A DNA stretch of 64,000 nucleotides. Origin: Fibrobacterota bacterium (GTDB lineage: Bacteria > Fibrobacterota > Fibrobacteria > UBA11236). The position numbers were made by a program, and so were the translations under genes. The notes below the pieces were generated by a model, which made no database searches, was not told the DNA's origin, and saw nothing but the letters and a program-made list of their open reading frames with translations. The stretch is from assembly GCA_028287465.1 (NCBI GenBank), contig JAQBPO010000084.1:1-64000 (forward strand). The letters are read 5' to 3'. Each line of letters opens with the position of its first letter. Positions within the stretch are counted from its first letter, which is position 1. Shown piece by piece: positions 34,977-44,300 of this stretch.

Positions 34977-35561
34977 CTATTTGTTGAAGTTGCGCCGGAG
35001 CTTGCTCAGGAACTCGGGCGTCATGCCCAGGAAGGAAGCGATCTTCGCATCGGAAATACGGTTCAGCAAATGGGGATATCGCGCGATGAAATCAAGGTAT
35101 CTCGCCTCGGCCGTAAAACCGAGGGAGCGTATCAGGCGCTTCTGCGAAGCGATGTACGCGTTCTCCGCCAGGATGCGGAAATAGCGGTTGAAGACGGGGA
35201 AGCCATCGTAAAGCTCATAGAGTCCCTTCCGTTCTATCTGCAGAACGGTGGAATCCTCCAGGGCCTCGATATTCATTTCGGAAGGCTCCTCCTTGTACAA
35301 GCTGCCCATGTCGACGATCCAACCGTTCTCGACGGCGAATTGCAGATTGTGTTCCTTGCCGTTCGGATCCGCGACGAATACCCTGAAACATCCTTCAACG
35401 ACGAAGGTATTCCTGGAAGAGAGATCCCCGGCTTGGAGAACGTACTGCCTTTTCCGATATGCTTTCCGGATGAAACGATCCGCAACCGCTTTTTCCTCCT
35501 CCGCGCGCATAGGCTGGAACAGGAACTGGTTGATGTGCTTTATCAGGGCTTGGTGCGTCAT
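34977..35561 (-). CDS. Crp/Fnr-family transcriptional regulator
   Basis: 194 residues. Cyclic-nucleotide-binding beta-roll: YVLQAGDLSSRNTFVVEGCFRVFVADPNGKEHNLQFAVENGWIVDMGSLY, and PSEMNIEALEDSTVLQIERKGLYEL. The C-terminal helix-turn-helix is ISDAKIASFLGMTPEFLSKLRR. There is no N-terminal cysteine cluster, so it is not an oxygen-sensing FNR. The ligand is unknown. It is divergent from the PhnB-like gene (96 bp), a common pairing in FCB bacteria, and probably controls that gene. Confidence 0.88.
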   Translation of the reverse strand: MTHQALIKHINQFLFQPMRAEEEKAVADRFIRKAYRKRQYVLQAGDLSSRNTFVVEGCFRVFVADPNGKEHNLQFAVENGWIVDMGSLYKEEPSEMNIEALEDSTVLQIERKGLYELYDGFPVFNRYFRILAENAYIASQKRLIRSLGFTAEARYLDFIARYPHLLNRISDAKIASFLGMTPEFLSKLRRNFNK

Positions 35562-35657
35562 CCATCCAAAAATAACCCAAGACAGCGGCCTTGGCGGGAA
35601 TTCCTATCTTATCCGGGGGAGCGCCCGAGGCCCCAATCCGCAAAAAGGAGAAGCACC

Positions 35658-36605
35658 ATGCCATCGAACCCGCAGAGAATCATCCCCCATCTCTGGTACG
35701 ACAAGGAGGCCAAGGAGGCGGCCGCATTCTATGCTTCCGTATTCCCCGAATCGAAGGTGGAGAATGCCACCCGCCTGGAAGGGACTCCTTCGGGCGATGT
35801 GGATCTCGTCTCCTTCCGGCTTTGGGGACAGAAGTTCCAGGCCATCAGCGCCGGGCCGCTTTTCAAGTTCAATCCGTCCATCTCCTTCATCGTGAATTTC
35901 GATCCGCTCTTCTTCGGCAAAGGCCCCTCCGCCGTAAAGGAGGCGAGGGACAAGTTGGACGAAGTGTGGGGGAAGCTGTCCCAAGGCGGAACGGCCTTGA
36001 TGCCTCTCGACACGTATCCGTTCAGCGAACGGTACGGTTGGATCCAGGACCGGTTCGGCCTGTCCTGGCAGTTGATGATGGGCAAGCCGGATGGCGATCC
36101 GCGGCCGCCCATCATCCCGGCCCTCATGTTCACCGGACCGAACCTGGGCAAGGCGAAGGAGGCCATCGATCTCTACCTGTCCGTTTTCCGGGATTCCAAA
36201 CCGGGGATAATGGTGCCCTACGGACCGGGGCAGGAGCCGAGCCGGGAAGGAACGGTCATGTTCGCGGATTTCATGGTCGAGAAACAATGGCTGGCGGCCA
36301 TGGATAGCGCCGGGGAACATGGTTTCACCTTCAACGAGGCGGTTTCCCTGATGGTCGTTTGCGATACCCAGGCGGATCTCGATCAATATTGGGGGAAGCT
36401 CTCCGCGGTGCCGGAGGCGGAGCAATGCGGTTGGCTCAAGGACAAGTTCGGCGTGTCGTGGCAGGTGGTGCCCGCGAGCATGAACGAAATGCTCCGGAAG
36501 GGGACCAAGGAACAGGTGGCCCGCGTGACCCAGGCCTTCCTCCGGATGAAGAAGTTCGATCTCGCGGCCTTGCAGGAGGCCTATGAGGGGGCCCTTACCC
36601 CCTGA
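35658..36605 (+). CDS. PhnB-like VOC double-domain protein
   Basis: 315 residues from ATG 35658, with AAAAGGAGAAG upstream. It is built of two homologous PhnB/3-demethylubiquinone-methyltransferase-like VOC halves: PHLWYDKEAKEAAAFYASVFPESKV with YGWIQDRFGLSWQLM, and PALMFTGPNLGKAKEAIDLYLSVF with CGWLKDKFGVSWQVVP. The repeated W-[IL]-[KQ]-D-[KR]-F-G-[LV]-S-W motif is typical. Such proteins are often regulated by a divergent Crp/Fnr gene. No methyltransferase core is present, so the old name is misleading. Ligand unknown. Confidence 0.88.
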   Translation: MPSNPQRIIPHLWYDKEAKEAAAFYASVFPESKVENATRLEGTPSGDVDLVSFRLWGQKFQAISAGPLFKFNPSISFIVNFDPLFFGKGPSAVKEARDKLDEVWGKLSQGGTALMPLDTYPFSERYGWIQDRFGLSWQLMMGKPDGDPRPPIIPALMFTGPNLGKAKEAIDLYLSVFRDSKPGIMVPYGPGQEPSREGTVMFADFMVEKQWLAAMDSAGEHGFTFNEAVSLMVVCDTQADLDQYWGKLSAVPEAEQCGWLKDKFGVSWQVVPASMNEMLRKGTKEQVARVTQAFLRMKKFDLAALQEAYEGALTP

Positions 36606-36634
36606 GATAGGCCCGTAAGCGGGTTTCCGAGGGG

Positions 36635-37351
36635 TTACTTGGCGATCGGAACGATATAATTCTGCTGGGGGAGCCGCGCCTCGGGCATGGCCTGTCCCAG
36701 CAGATTCAACACCTTCACGCCGGTGCTCTTTCCGTCCAACCCTATTTCATACTGCCCGACGTAGGACTTCAGGCGGATGGACTTTTTATCGGCGCTCACC
36801 ATGGATCGGATGACGGTAGGCTCGCCGGTCGTGGACGGCCGCTTCCAGTATTGGAAGGTGGTGGAGCCGGAAGTCCCGGAACTGTTGCCGAGGCGGGTGA
36901 CGAATTTGACGATCACGTACTCGTCGCCGCCCCTTAATTTCGCGATCCAGACATGATGGCTGCCGGTACCCGGATTATCATTGAAGGTTACGGGCGTGCC
37001 CGCCTTATAAAGGGAATCGATTTTTGCCACCGTGAAATCCGGCGAGCCGCCTTGGGCATTGAACGTGGGGTAACCGGGCGCGTTCACGAAGGTGGTGGCG
37101 TTTCCCGCTTTCCATTTTCCCGTAAACCCCACGGAATCGGTGTTCACGAAATCCTTGAGGGAATCGGGCTCGGAAGTGGTCCTCATCTTATCGGCGGCCA
37201 AATCATAGGCCCCGGCGGAGTCGGAGAGGATATGGTAGAACATCCCGGTTTTCTCGACCGTGAACTCGGCTGCGCCGAATGCGGTACCTGTAAAGCCGAA
37301 ACCGGACACTAACATTGAAATCAAGCCTATCCTGCGGGAAAGAACCTTCAC
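36635..37351 (-). CDS. Secreted protein of unknown function with a short C-terminal sorting-like domain
   Basis: 238 residues from GTG 37351, which has GGAGG six bases upstream; ATG 37375 is an alternative. A signal peptide ends in TAFGAAEFTV, and the same mature start (GAAEFTV) is seen in the protein at 39099. The body is beta-rich, with no known family: YPTFNAQGGSPDFTVAKIDSLYKAGTPVTF and HHVWIAKLRGGDEYVIVKFVTRLG. The last 30 residues (VKVLNLLGQAMPEARLPQQN) resemble the tail shared with other secreted proteins. Extracellular, role unknown. Confidence 0.72.
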   Translation of the reverse strand: MKVLSRRIGLISMLVSGFGFTGTAFGAAEFTVEKTGMFYHILSDSAGAYDLAADKMRTTSEPDSLKDFVNTDSVGFTGKWKAGNATTFVNAPGYPTFNAQGGSPDFTVAKIDSLYKAGTPVTFNDNPGTGSHHVWIAKLRGGDEYVIVKFVTRLGNSSGTSGSTTFQYWKRPSTTGEPTVIRSMVSADKKSIRLKSYVGQYEIGLDGKSTGVKVLNLLGQAMPEARLPQQNYIVPIAK

Positions 37352-37397
37352 TCCGAACCTCCATCGATGTTGCATTTGACCTTATCCATCGAGGGCT

Positions 37398-37427
37398 AGT
37401 ATAGAGGCCGGATAAAATCCGGATCAA
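37398..37427 (-). promoter_or_regulatory. Probable sigma-70 promoter before the 36635-37351 gene
   Basis: On the minus strand TTGATC (complement of 37422-37427) and TATACT (complement of 37398-37403) are separated by 18 bp, with 4/6 and 5/6 matches to consensus. The predicted start site is near 37391, about 40 bp before GTG 37351. This supports that start over ATG 37375, whose leader would be only 16 bases long. Confidence 0.5.
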
Positions 37428-37569
37428 GCTTTTCCGGATACGATTCCGCCTTGTGATTTTTGCGGCGGGTTCGCCCTCAGATTTCCTGAAAATGGACCAT
37501 GGATTCCGCGCCGCGGATTTTGGGTTAGTTTTACCGGGCGGCGGAACGCAATCGCCCCGCGGAACGAAC

Positions 37570-38613
37570 ATGGGAAAATCCGAATCTCATCCAGAGGCCT
37601 TGATCGTTTCGGCTTGCCTGCTCCTGGCCGGTTGCGCGACGACGCACCATATCATCCCCGCGGCCCCGTTAAAGCGCGGGGAATCCTTTACCAGCGCGAA
37701 CATCATCGTTCCCCTGCATAAATTCGAAAAGGCATCCTTCCAATTGGACAACTATTTCGGGATCGGGAACGATCTGAACCTGGGGATCGCCATTTCGAAC
37801 TTCCTGTTCTTCCTCCCGACGACCGTTTCGATTTCGAGGTATCAAGGGCGGGACGGGGCCAATCTGGCCTATAGCGTCTTCATCAATGATCTTTTCGAAA
37901 CGTCCTATAGTCCCTTGTTGGAAGGCGGGGTGTCCTATTCCAGGATGGAAAACGGATATCCGGATGCGGCTTATATCGGCCTGGGATACTATCTCCCCTT
38001 TTCGATTTTCCAAAGCTTTTGGAAAGCGAATGACCACGCCTTCGGATCGGAATCACGGCTTTCGATGATCGGTCAACTCGATTTGGGAAATGAGGACGCA
38101 GGCGCATCGGTCCGGTATAACGGGAACCTGTCCGACTATTACATCGAATATTACAATTCCGGGAACAAGATCAATTTCCTGGCGGGTGACGCGAACCATG
38201 CCGGAATCGAGTTACCCTATGGGGAAATCGCAGGGATCGATACCCTGGGCCTGGAGCCTTCCGAAAGGATGCGCATCCGTTTGAAGGACCATTCGGCCGT
38301 TGTAATCAGGGACCGGGACCCCTATCCGGATTGCATCGGTTGCGCGGCCCGCCAACGCACCATGGGAGCCTATCCGATGGGGGAGGATTATGCGGTCTAT
38401 TGGATCCGGTATCCCGGACGGCTTCTGAACTACCCGGGACTCAATAACGGCTTCCTGGAATTATCCCTGCCGGAAATCCTGTCCCGGTACGGGGAAGGTA
38501 AAAGCATCGTACTCCGGCAAAAGGAGGAGTTCCTGGATTTGAAAAAGCGGGGCCGGAAGCCATTCTTCGAAGACATCAGTTTCGGCGTGAATTATAATTT
38601 CCATGGAAGATGA
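37570..38613 (+). CDS. Lipoprotein of unknown function
   Basis: 347 residues from ATG 37570; the signal LIVSACLLLAGC with TTHH after the Cys is a lipobox. The rest is beta-strand rich, with aromatic-glycine alternation (FLFFLPTTVSISRYQGRDGANLAYS, DAAYIGLGYYLPFSIFQSFWKAND, PFFEDISFGVNYNFHGR) and resembles a small outer-membrane barrel or surface-exposed lipoprotein. CIGCAARQR is a CxxC pair without haem His. I do not recognise the family. It lies between two secreted proteins on the other strand. The upstream frame is open but lacks a signal. Confidence 0.7.
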   Translation: MGKSESHPEALIVSACLLLAGCATTHHIIPAAPLKRGESFTSANIIVPLHKFEKASFQLDNYFGIGNDLNLGIAISNFLFFLPTTVSISRYQGRDGANLAYSVFINDLFETSYSPLLEGGVSYSRMENGYPDAAYIGLGYYLPFSIFQSFWKANDHAFGSESRLSMIGQLDLGNEDAGASVRYNGNLSDYYIEYYNSGNKINFLAGDANHAGIELPYGEIAGIDTLGLEPSERMRIRLKDHSAVVIRDRDPYPDCIGCAARQRTMGAYPMGEDYAVYWIRYPGRLLNYPGLNNGFLELSLPEILSRYGEGKSIVLRQKEEFLDLKKRGRKPFFEDISFGVNYNFHGR

Positions 38614-38636
38614 TCGAAAGGAAGCCGGGCAGGGAT

Positions 38637-39089
38637 ATGAAAAACCTTTTTGAAGCCGCGAGCGTCGCGGAAGTCCGGGAACGGATCGAACGGCTCAAGC
38701 CGGATAGCCAAAGGCAATGGGGCAAGATGAACCCGGCGCAGGCGCTGGCGCATTGCGCCGGCGGGTTGGAGATGGCCCTCGGGGAATTGCGTCCCCCGCG
38801 GAATTTCATGGGACGGCTCATCGGAGGCGTCATCAAGAAACTGGCCCTCGGCAACGATGAGCCGATGCGCAAGAATACGCCGACCGTCAAGGGAATGACC
38901 ATCGTGGACGAACGCGTCCTCGGCGCGGAGCGGGAACGGGTAAAAGCCATGATCGGCCGGTTCGTCGAGGCGGGTCCGGAAGGATGCACCACCCATCCCC
39001 ATGCCTTTTTCGGTAAGCTGAAGCCGGAGGAATGGGGGGTCCTGATGTACAAGCATCTGGACCATCACCTGCGGCAGTTCGGCGTTTAG
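38637..39089 (+). CDS. DUF1569-family protein
   Basis: 150 residues with the DUF1569 pattern, a DinB-like four-helix bundle: LFEAASVAEVRERIERLKPDSQRQWGKMNPAQALAHCAGGLEMAL, RKNTPTVKGMTIVDERVLGAERERVKAMIGRF and HPHAFFGKLKPEEWGVLMYKHLDHHLRQFGV. The His residues (AHCAG, HPHAFFG, LDHHLRQFG) are candidate metal ligands as in DinB/YfiT-like proteins. It is cytoplasmic and follows the lipoprotein gene by 23 bp. ATG 38610 is an alternative start. Function unknown. Confidence 0.83.
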   Translation: MKNLFEAASVAEVRERIERLKPDSQRQWGKMNPAQALAHCAGGLEMALGELRPPRNFMGRLIGGVIKKLALGNDEPMRKNTPTVKGMTIVDERVLGAERERVKAMIGRFVEAGPEGCTTHPHAFFGKLKPEEWGVLMYKHLDHHLRQFGV

Positions 39090-39098
39090 GCCTCCGGC

Positions 39099-40640
39099 CT
39101 AAGGGATCACGGAAACGGTTTTCCGTTCGCTTCCGGAAGCGACCTCGACCAGGGAAACCTTCCCGGTCCGCAAGGGGATGGCATGGGATCCGGAAGGGAA
39201 GGATTCCCGGCTTTCGGATAGGACCTTTCCGCCGGCATCGAACTGCCGGATCCGGAAACGTCCCGCCCTGGACGCGGTCAGGGTCAGGCGGCCGGCGAGA
39301 TATTCGAGCCGCATGGCAGGTCCGGCATGGGCCTTGGAGCCCTCCAGGGACGTGGGGGCCGATTCCACCAGCTTATAGATCGAAACGGAGTCGTTGCCCT
39401 TCTGGTTCGCCCAGAGGATCTTCCCGTTGGGCAAAGCGGTCAAATCGTAATACGGCGAAAGCCGGATGGTTTTGTCCGCGAGGGGGAACTTCGGCGTTAC
39501 CACGGCGCCCTTCGGGGTGAGCAGGGCCATCTGGATCCCGTTGTTCGCGGTTCCGACCACCTCCTCCCACATCAACAGGACATCGTCCCCGTGCTTGGCG
39601 ATCTTCGGATAGAGGGCGAAGGTCCCGGAGGGATACGAAGTCACCCATTGCAGGGGAAGGCTGTCCCCCGCCGCCGACAATTGCCGGTAGGCGACGTCGA
39701 AACCGTTGCGGCCGTTGGCCGTGGTGAACGACACGCCGAAGGTCCCGTCCGGGAAGGAAACGAAGCTGCCGAGCTGGGTCGAGGTCTTGTTATCCCCCAC
39801 GCTCCCCGGTATCTTCAGGAATTGCTTGTCGAAGACCTGGGTGCCCTTGGCCCCGCCATCCGTCCATTTGGCGAAGCCCAAGGCGCGGGGATAGGCGTCG
39901 CCATGGGCCAGGGTGTAATAGTCGTTGCCGACCAGCATCAATCGCTGATCGAAGTTGTGGCTGGAATACCAATCATTCGGGGTCACGAAGGATCCGTCCA
40001 GGGACATGAAGGCCAGGTAGCCGGCCTGATGCCGGACGGTATCCGGGGACCAGGCCATGGTATGGCCCACGTATAGGGCCAGCTTCTTCGACGCCTTGTT
40101 GTAGAGGAGCCGGCCGGAGGAAAAGGTGCCGGGTTCGCCCTTGGACCAGAACACGTTCTTCACCCCGTCCCCGAAAATCATTTTCGTGAAGGTCTTCGCG
40201 CCCGCGGCGTCGACCCGCGTGCACCAGAATTCGTAACCGCTCCCGCTATGGGGGCTGTCCTTGGAATAGATGACGGCGAAGCCGTTGTCGTCGGTGATGC
40301 GGGCGAGCCCCAAAAGCGCCTTCGCGCCGACGATGGAATCCGGCTGCAGGGCGCCCGTCATCTTTTCCGTGCTGTCGAATTGCAGGATGCGGATCCTCGA
40401 AGCGCTGTTGAGGTGGAAGGCGACGTCGAAGCCGTTGTCGGCATTGCCATTGAGCAGGACCAGGGGCTTGTTCCCGTAATTGGAGACCGAGGTATGGGAA
40501 GGCTGGCCGGACAGGGTGCCGGTGGCGGGATAGGTGGCCACCTTGACGGTGAATTCCGCGGCCCCGCATAGGGACACCGGGAGGATCTGGGCCAAAGCCC
40601 ATATATGGAAAGCGAACCTGCCGGCCCGTACTTGCGTCAT
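39099..40640 (-). CDS. Secreted beta-propeller-like protein of unknown function
   Basis: 513 residues with a signal peptide ending LCGAAEFTV, matching the mature start of the 36635 protein. The body is a series of beta-strand blocks with repeated W/F-x-[DN] patterns (GNADNGFDVAFHLN, GFAVIYSKDSPHSGSGYEFW, GFDVAYRQLSAAGD, DDVLLMWEEV), as in a beta-propeller or sialidase-like fold, but no Asp-box is clear. The C-terminal ~80 residues (FRIRQFDAGGKVLSESR ... RKTVSVIP) are the sorting-like domain seen in other secreted proteins. It is divergent from the pilin-like gene at 40846. Substrate unknown. Confidence 0.75.
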   Translation of the reverse strand: MTQVRAGRFAFHIWALAQILPVSLCGAAEFTVKVATYPATGTLSGQPSHTSVSNYGNKPLVLLNGNADNGFDVAFHLNSASRIRILQFDSTEKMTGALQPDSIVGAKALLGLARITDDNGFAVIYSKDSPHSGSGYEFWCTRVDAAGAKTFTKMIFGDGVKNVFWSKGEPGTFSSGRLLYNKASKKLALYVGHTMAWSPDTVRHQAGYLAFMSLDGSFVTPNDWYSSHNFDQRLMLVGNDYYTLAHGDAYPRALGFAKWTDGGAKGTQVFDKQFLKIPGSVGDNKTSTQLGSFVSFPDGTFGVSFTTANGRNGFDVAYRQLSAAGDSLPLQWVTSYPSGTFALYPKIAKHGDDVLLMWEEVVGTANNGIQMALLTPKGAVVTPKFPLADKTIRLSPYYDLTALPNGKILWANQKGNDSVSIYKLVESAPTSLEGSKAHAGPAMRLEYLAGRLTLTASRAGRFRIRQFDAGGKVLSESRESFPSGSHAIPLRTGKVSLVEVASGSERKTVSVIP

Positions 40641-40845
40641 GGAATCCCCCCCGATTTCCCCAACTTACCGCCATTTCCCGGATCTGTCATGAGGCGTCCG
40701 GGACATACGGGACGGTGAGGGGTTTTAGTTTCCGGCTCCAGGTTTTTTAGGGGTTCGGATTCTTTGGGTTTGGAGATTTTCAGGAAATAGGGAGGGGGTC
40801 CAAAATAAGCTAGCTTCGAAAGATCCTCATCCGGAGCGTGCAAAC

Positions 40846-41340
40846 ATGGTGTTTAGAGCCGATATCCCCCGTCCCCTTACCGTCGCTTCCGCCCTGTTCG
40901 CGGTCCTCCTTCCGGTCTCCCCCACTTTCGCAAACACCGTCATTGCGGGAGGCTTCGTCCCTGAGAATCGGAGTCTGACCGTTCGAACGGTCCAGGTATC
41001 GGATTCCTCCAGGACGGACGGGGCGGTGGAGGTCGCTGTCATCGAGTTGGATAACAACCTCCCGGATTATGAGGTGGTCCTGGATTTTTCCGACCGGTAC
41101 GGGAGCGGCGAATTCGTTTCCGAAGTCAGGTTGGAAGGGCTGGAGGGGATGCTGGGGCGGGGCCTGTCCGAGCCCGCGGGAGCGCCTTTGCTACCCGGCG
41201 CGAGTCCCGGCCAATTTGTCTGGTGCCCCGGGCGTCAGGAATCAGCCACCCTGGGTTACAAGGTCCGCGTCCTGGCGACATTCAAGTCGGGTAATCCGGA
41301 AAAGCCGTCCTTGAGGGTCAGCATGCCCATCTCCCTTTGA
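40846..41340 (+). CDS. Pilin-like secreted protein facing the chaperone-usher locus
   Basis: 164 residues with a signal peptide (TVASALFAVLLPVSPTFA). VAVIELDNNLPDYEVVLDF resembles the core strand of the two pilin-like proteins nearby (ATFYITNNTAGGFNLSF, ALFVVNSNDSTGFHVTF), and the C-terminal KVRVLATFKSGN ... SLRVSMPISL matches their final strand position. It is convergent with the usher gene (13 bp between stops), so it is not in that operon but may be a minor or tip subunit. The similarity is weak, and the assignment is an inference. No Cys pair is seen. Confidence 0.6.
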   Translation: MVFRADIPRPLTVASALFAVLLPVSPTFANTVIAGGFVPENRSLTVRTVQVSDSSRTDGAVEVAVIELDNNLPDYEVVLDFSDRYGSGEFVSEVRLEGLEGMLGRGLSEPAGAPLLPGASPGQFVWCPGRQESATLGYKVRVLATFKSGNPEKPSLRVSMPISL

Positions 41341-41352
41341 GGAGAGTACCTC

Positions 41353-44300
41353 TCACTTGGGGGAGAGGATAAGGCTGCCCACGGAAGTGATCCCGACGGC
41401 TTTTTTCGGCAGCTTGAGGATCAGGGAATACTCTTTCCCCTCCACATCCATTTCGATCCGATAGCTCCCGGGTTGCAACCGGGTCAGCTGGAATTTCCCG
41501 GCCGCGTTCGTGAATCCTACGATCGGTTCCTGGGAAGCCACATCCAACGGCGTCGCGGAAAAGGATTGGTAGACGACCGGAACGCCGGGCGCGAGCAGCA
41601 AGGTGCCCAAGGCTATGATGGTCGCGCTCGATCCCATGTAGAATGCATAGCCGCTCTTATAGCCGGGATAAATGGTGTAATCCGTCCTCTCATCGCTGGA
41701 ACCGAAGGGCGGGTCGAGCACCTCAAGATGGAATTTCTTCAGGTAGTAGGGATTGATGGTCGGGACCACGCCGGGCCTCCAATTGGAACTCTTGGCATCA
41801 TACCCATCGCCGTTCGGGTTGACGAGGATATTGCAGGCTTCTTCGTTCGAGACGCCTTTTACGAGCACGAAACTGTTGGTGACCGGCCTTGAGAAAGCGA
41901 GATTTCCGTCTACGTAGACCAAGGCGGTTTGCAGGGTCAGATCCGAGTAATTGGTGACGACCGGCGATAGCTTGGGTTCGAACCGGCGCCCATAGACCTC
42001 CGCATAACCCTGATTGCCCCTCCAGCCCGCCGTTCCGGTGTATTCATTGGCCGAGGGTCCGAAAGTGGTCCCGGCTTTCAGGATCGGATTGTAAGGGAAC
42101 TGCGAAGACCCATGGTAGTCCCATGCCATGTCGGTGGAATAATCCCAATTCGGGGGCGTTCCCTTTTCCGTCCCGTCCGGGACATGGTTGTCGACCCGTT
42201 CCGATGCGGCGAAGGCATGGTCGCCCTGGTTGAAGTAATATGAAACGGTGGCGGAAACGGAGGTCGTGACGGCCTCTTGCCGATCGAGCGTGTTCCTGAG
42301 CGAGAAGGACGTGGACCACCCCTTGCCCCAGCCGCGGCTGAGGCTCAGGGAAGCGTTGTAGAAGTCGAAGCTGTCGGGCCTGAAGGTGTATCCGGATGTA
42401 AGGTTCAAATCGATGAACTTGGAATGGCTTTGCAAGGTCCCGGCCATGTTAAGGCCCCCCAGGTAGCTCGGATCCTGTCCGGGCCGGAAGAAGGCCTTGC
42501 TCAGGTATTCCATGCGCAACCGCCAAGTCTTGGGCGAAACGTTGCTCGAAACCTTGGGGATATAGGTGTACTCCAGGTTGGCCGCCCAGCCAAGGCTTGA
42601 ATCGATTCGAAAACTGGCTGCGCAGTCCGCCTTGATTTTCCCGAGCTTCATGGCCTGCAAGGCGTTGAACCCCACCATGCCCGCCGTATCCAGCGCTTGG
42701 GAATAGGCTTCCATGGTGAGGAAATCCGAAAATCCCCGGCGGAAATCCAGGAACAGGACCGGATGCCCCAGATCGTATTCGTAGTTGAGGATCTTGTATC
42801 CGTCGGGTTCGGGTCGCAGCCCTCTTACCTTCCAAACGTCGCGCCTGGGGAACCCTGCATTGTAGGAAAACGCCGACCTGCCCGCTGCCAGCAGGCTTGG
42901 CTCATGGATGAAGTTGAAATTGATGGTCTGCATCTGGCCGGAGTTGTCCGTGATCTGGATTTCCACTTCGCTCTCGCCCGCGGTGAAGGGAAAGCCCTGC
43001 AAATCATGGGTGCCGGGTTCAAGCTGATAGGTTCCCCGCAGCATGCCGTTTATGAACACCTTGACTTCCGATTGGTTAATCAGGAAGAACTCGTAATCCT
43101 TTACGGGATAGGCGACAAGATGGGGTTGCAGGGAAAAATCCCTCGACAGGCCGATGCCGCCCATGTTCAGGAAACTCTGGAAGCCGCTGGTCGGGAAGGA
43201 GAGATCGCCGACCGAAAGGCGTATCGCCTTGTGCGGCCAATCGTGCACCAAGCGGATGTCCTGGCGGTTGGCTTCGAAGCCGTTGAGGTCCGACTTCTCC
43301 CAGATGCCGCCTTTTCCCTCCAGGACCCAGGAAAATACGTTCACCGCGCCATCCAGGTTGGTGATTACAGGTTGCCTTGGCTGCTTATTCAGGGCATCCG
43401 TGGTCGCCCTCCCCGAGCCCAGGCTGTCCAAGCGGTTCCCATTGTATTGGTAGTAGGGTATCCGCTCCATGACCCGCGTATTGAGGTAGGCGCTCAATCG
43501 GCTCGGTTCCATGACGGGCACGGAATAAGGGTCGACGGGGAGGCCGGACATGGGGTGGATCTTGGTGCCGACCAATTGGGCGGGAACGCCGGTGGACAAT
43601 TCGAATACCGAGGTGTTCAACGAAGTGGGGAAACCGCATTCGATCAGGTCCTCGACGGTGAACCGCGTCTGGGATTGCGCGCGGCGGGCCAGCTTTTCCC
43701 AAAGCTCGCGCTTTACCAGGCCTTGCAGGGCATTGAGCACGGGATCGGCCGGGAAGGTATAGCGCTTCTGTTCCTTGGAATAATTGATCCACAAGGTGCC
43801 ATAGGATTTGCCGTCCACCAACAGGGTCACTTCGATGCTGGGCGGCAAGGGAAGCGGCTTGTGCTTGAAGACATCTTCGAAGAGTTCGTCCCTCGTCCTG
43901 TCGAGCATGATGGTCTGCAATTCGATCTTGGGAGCCGCGATTTTCACCGGGGCCTGGACTTTCGAGGGCGCGGCGGGACTTACGACGCTGTCCACGGCGG
44001 CGCCCGCTTCCCATCCGATATCGACCAGCAGGGTGGAATCCGACTTTGGCGGCGGCTGGGATCCGGATTGGGGTTTCCCTTGTCCGGCGTTCACGCCGGG
44101 ATCGGACTTGCCCTTCAAGGCGGGGACCGGAGGCGTCGCCCAAGGGCCGGAATCCTGTTTGGCCATGCTGCCGGGTATCGATTCGACTTCTTCGGAGGGT
44201 GGAACCGGAATCTGAGCCTGAGCGGGAACGGGCTTGGGCTTGGGTTGATTCTTCATCAAGTCGAGAAAGACCTGCCGCTGAGGACCGTTGATGCTGATCG

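Noticed and set aside
41965-41990. A GGTTCGAACC sequence like a tRNA T-loop
   Set aside because: It lies in the usher coding sequence, and no acceptor or anticodon arm can be drawn around it.
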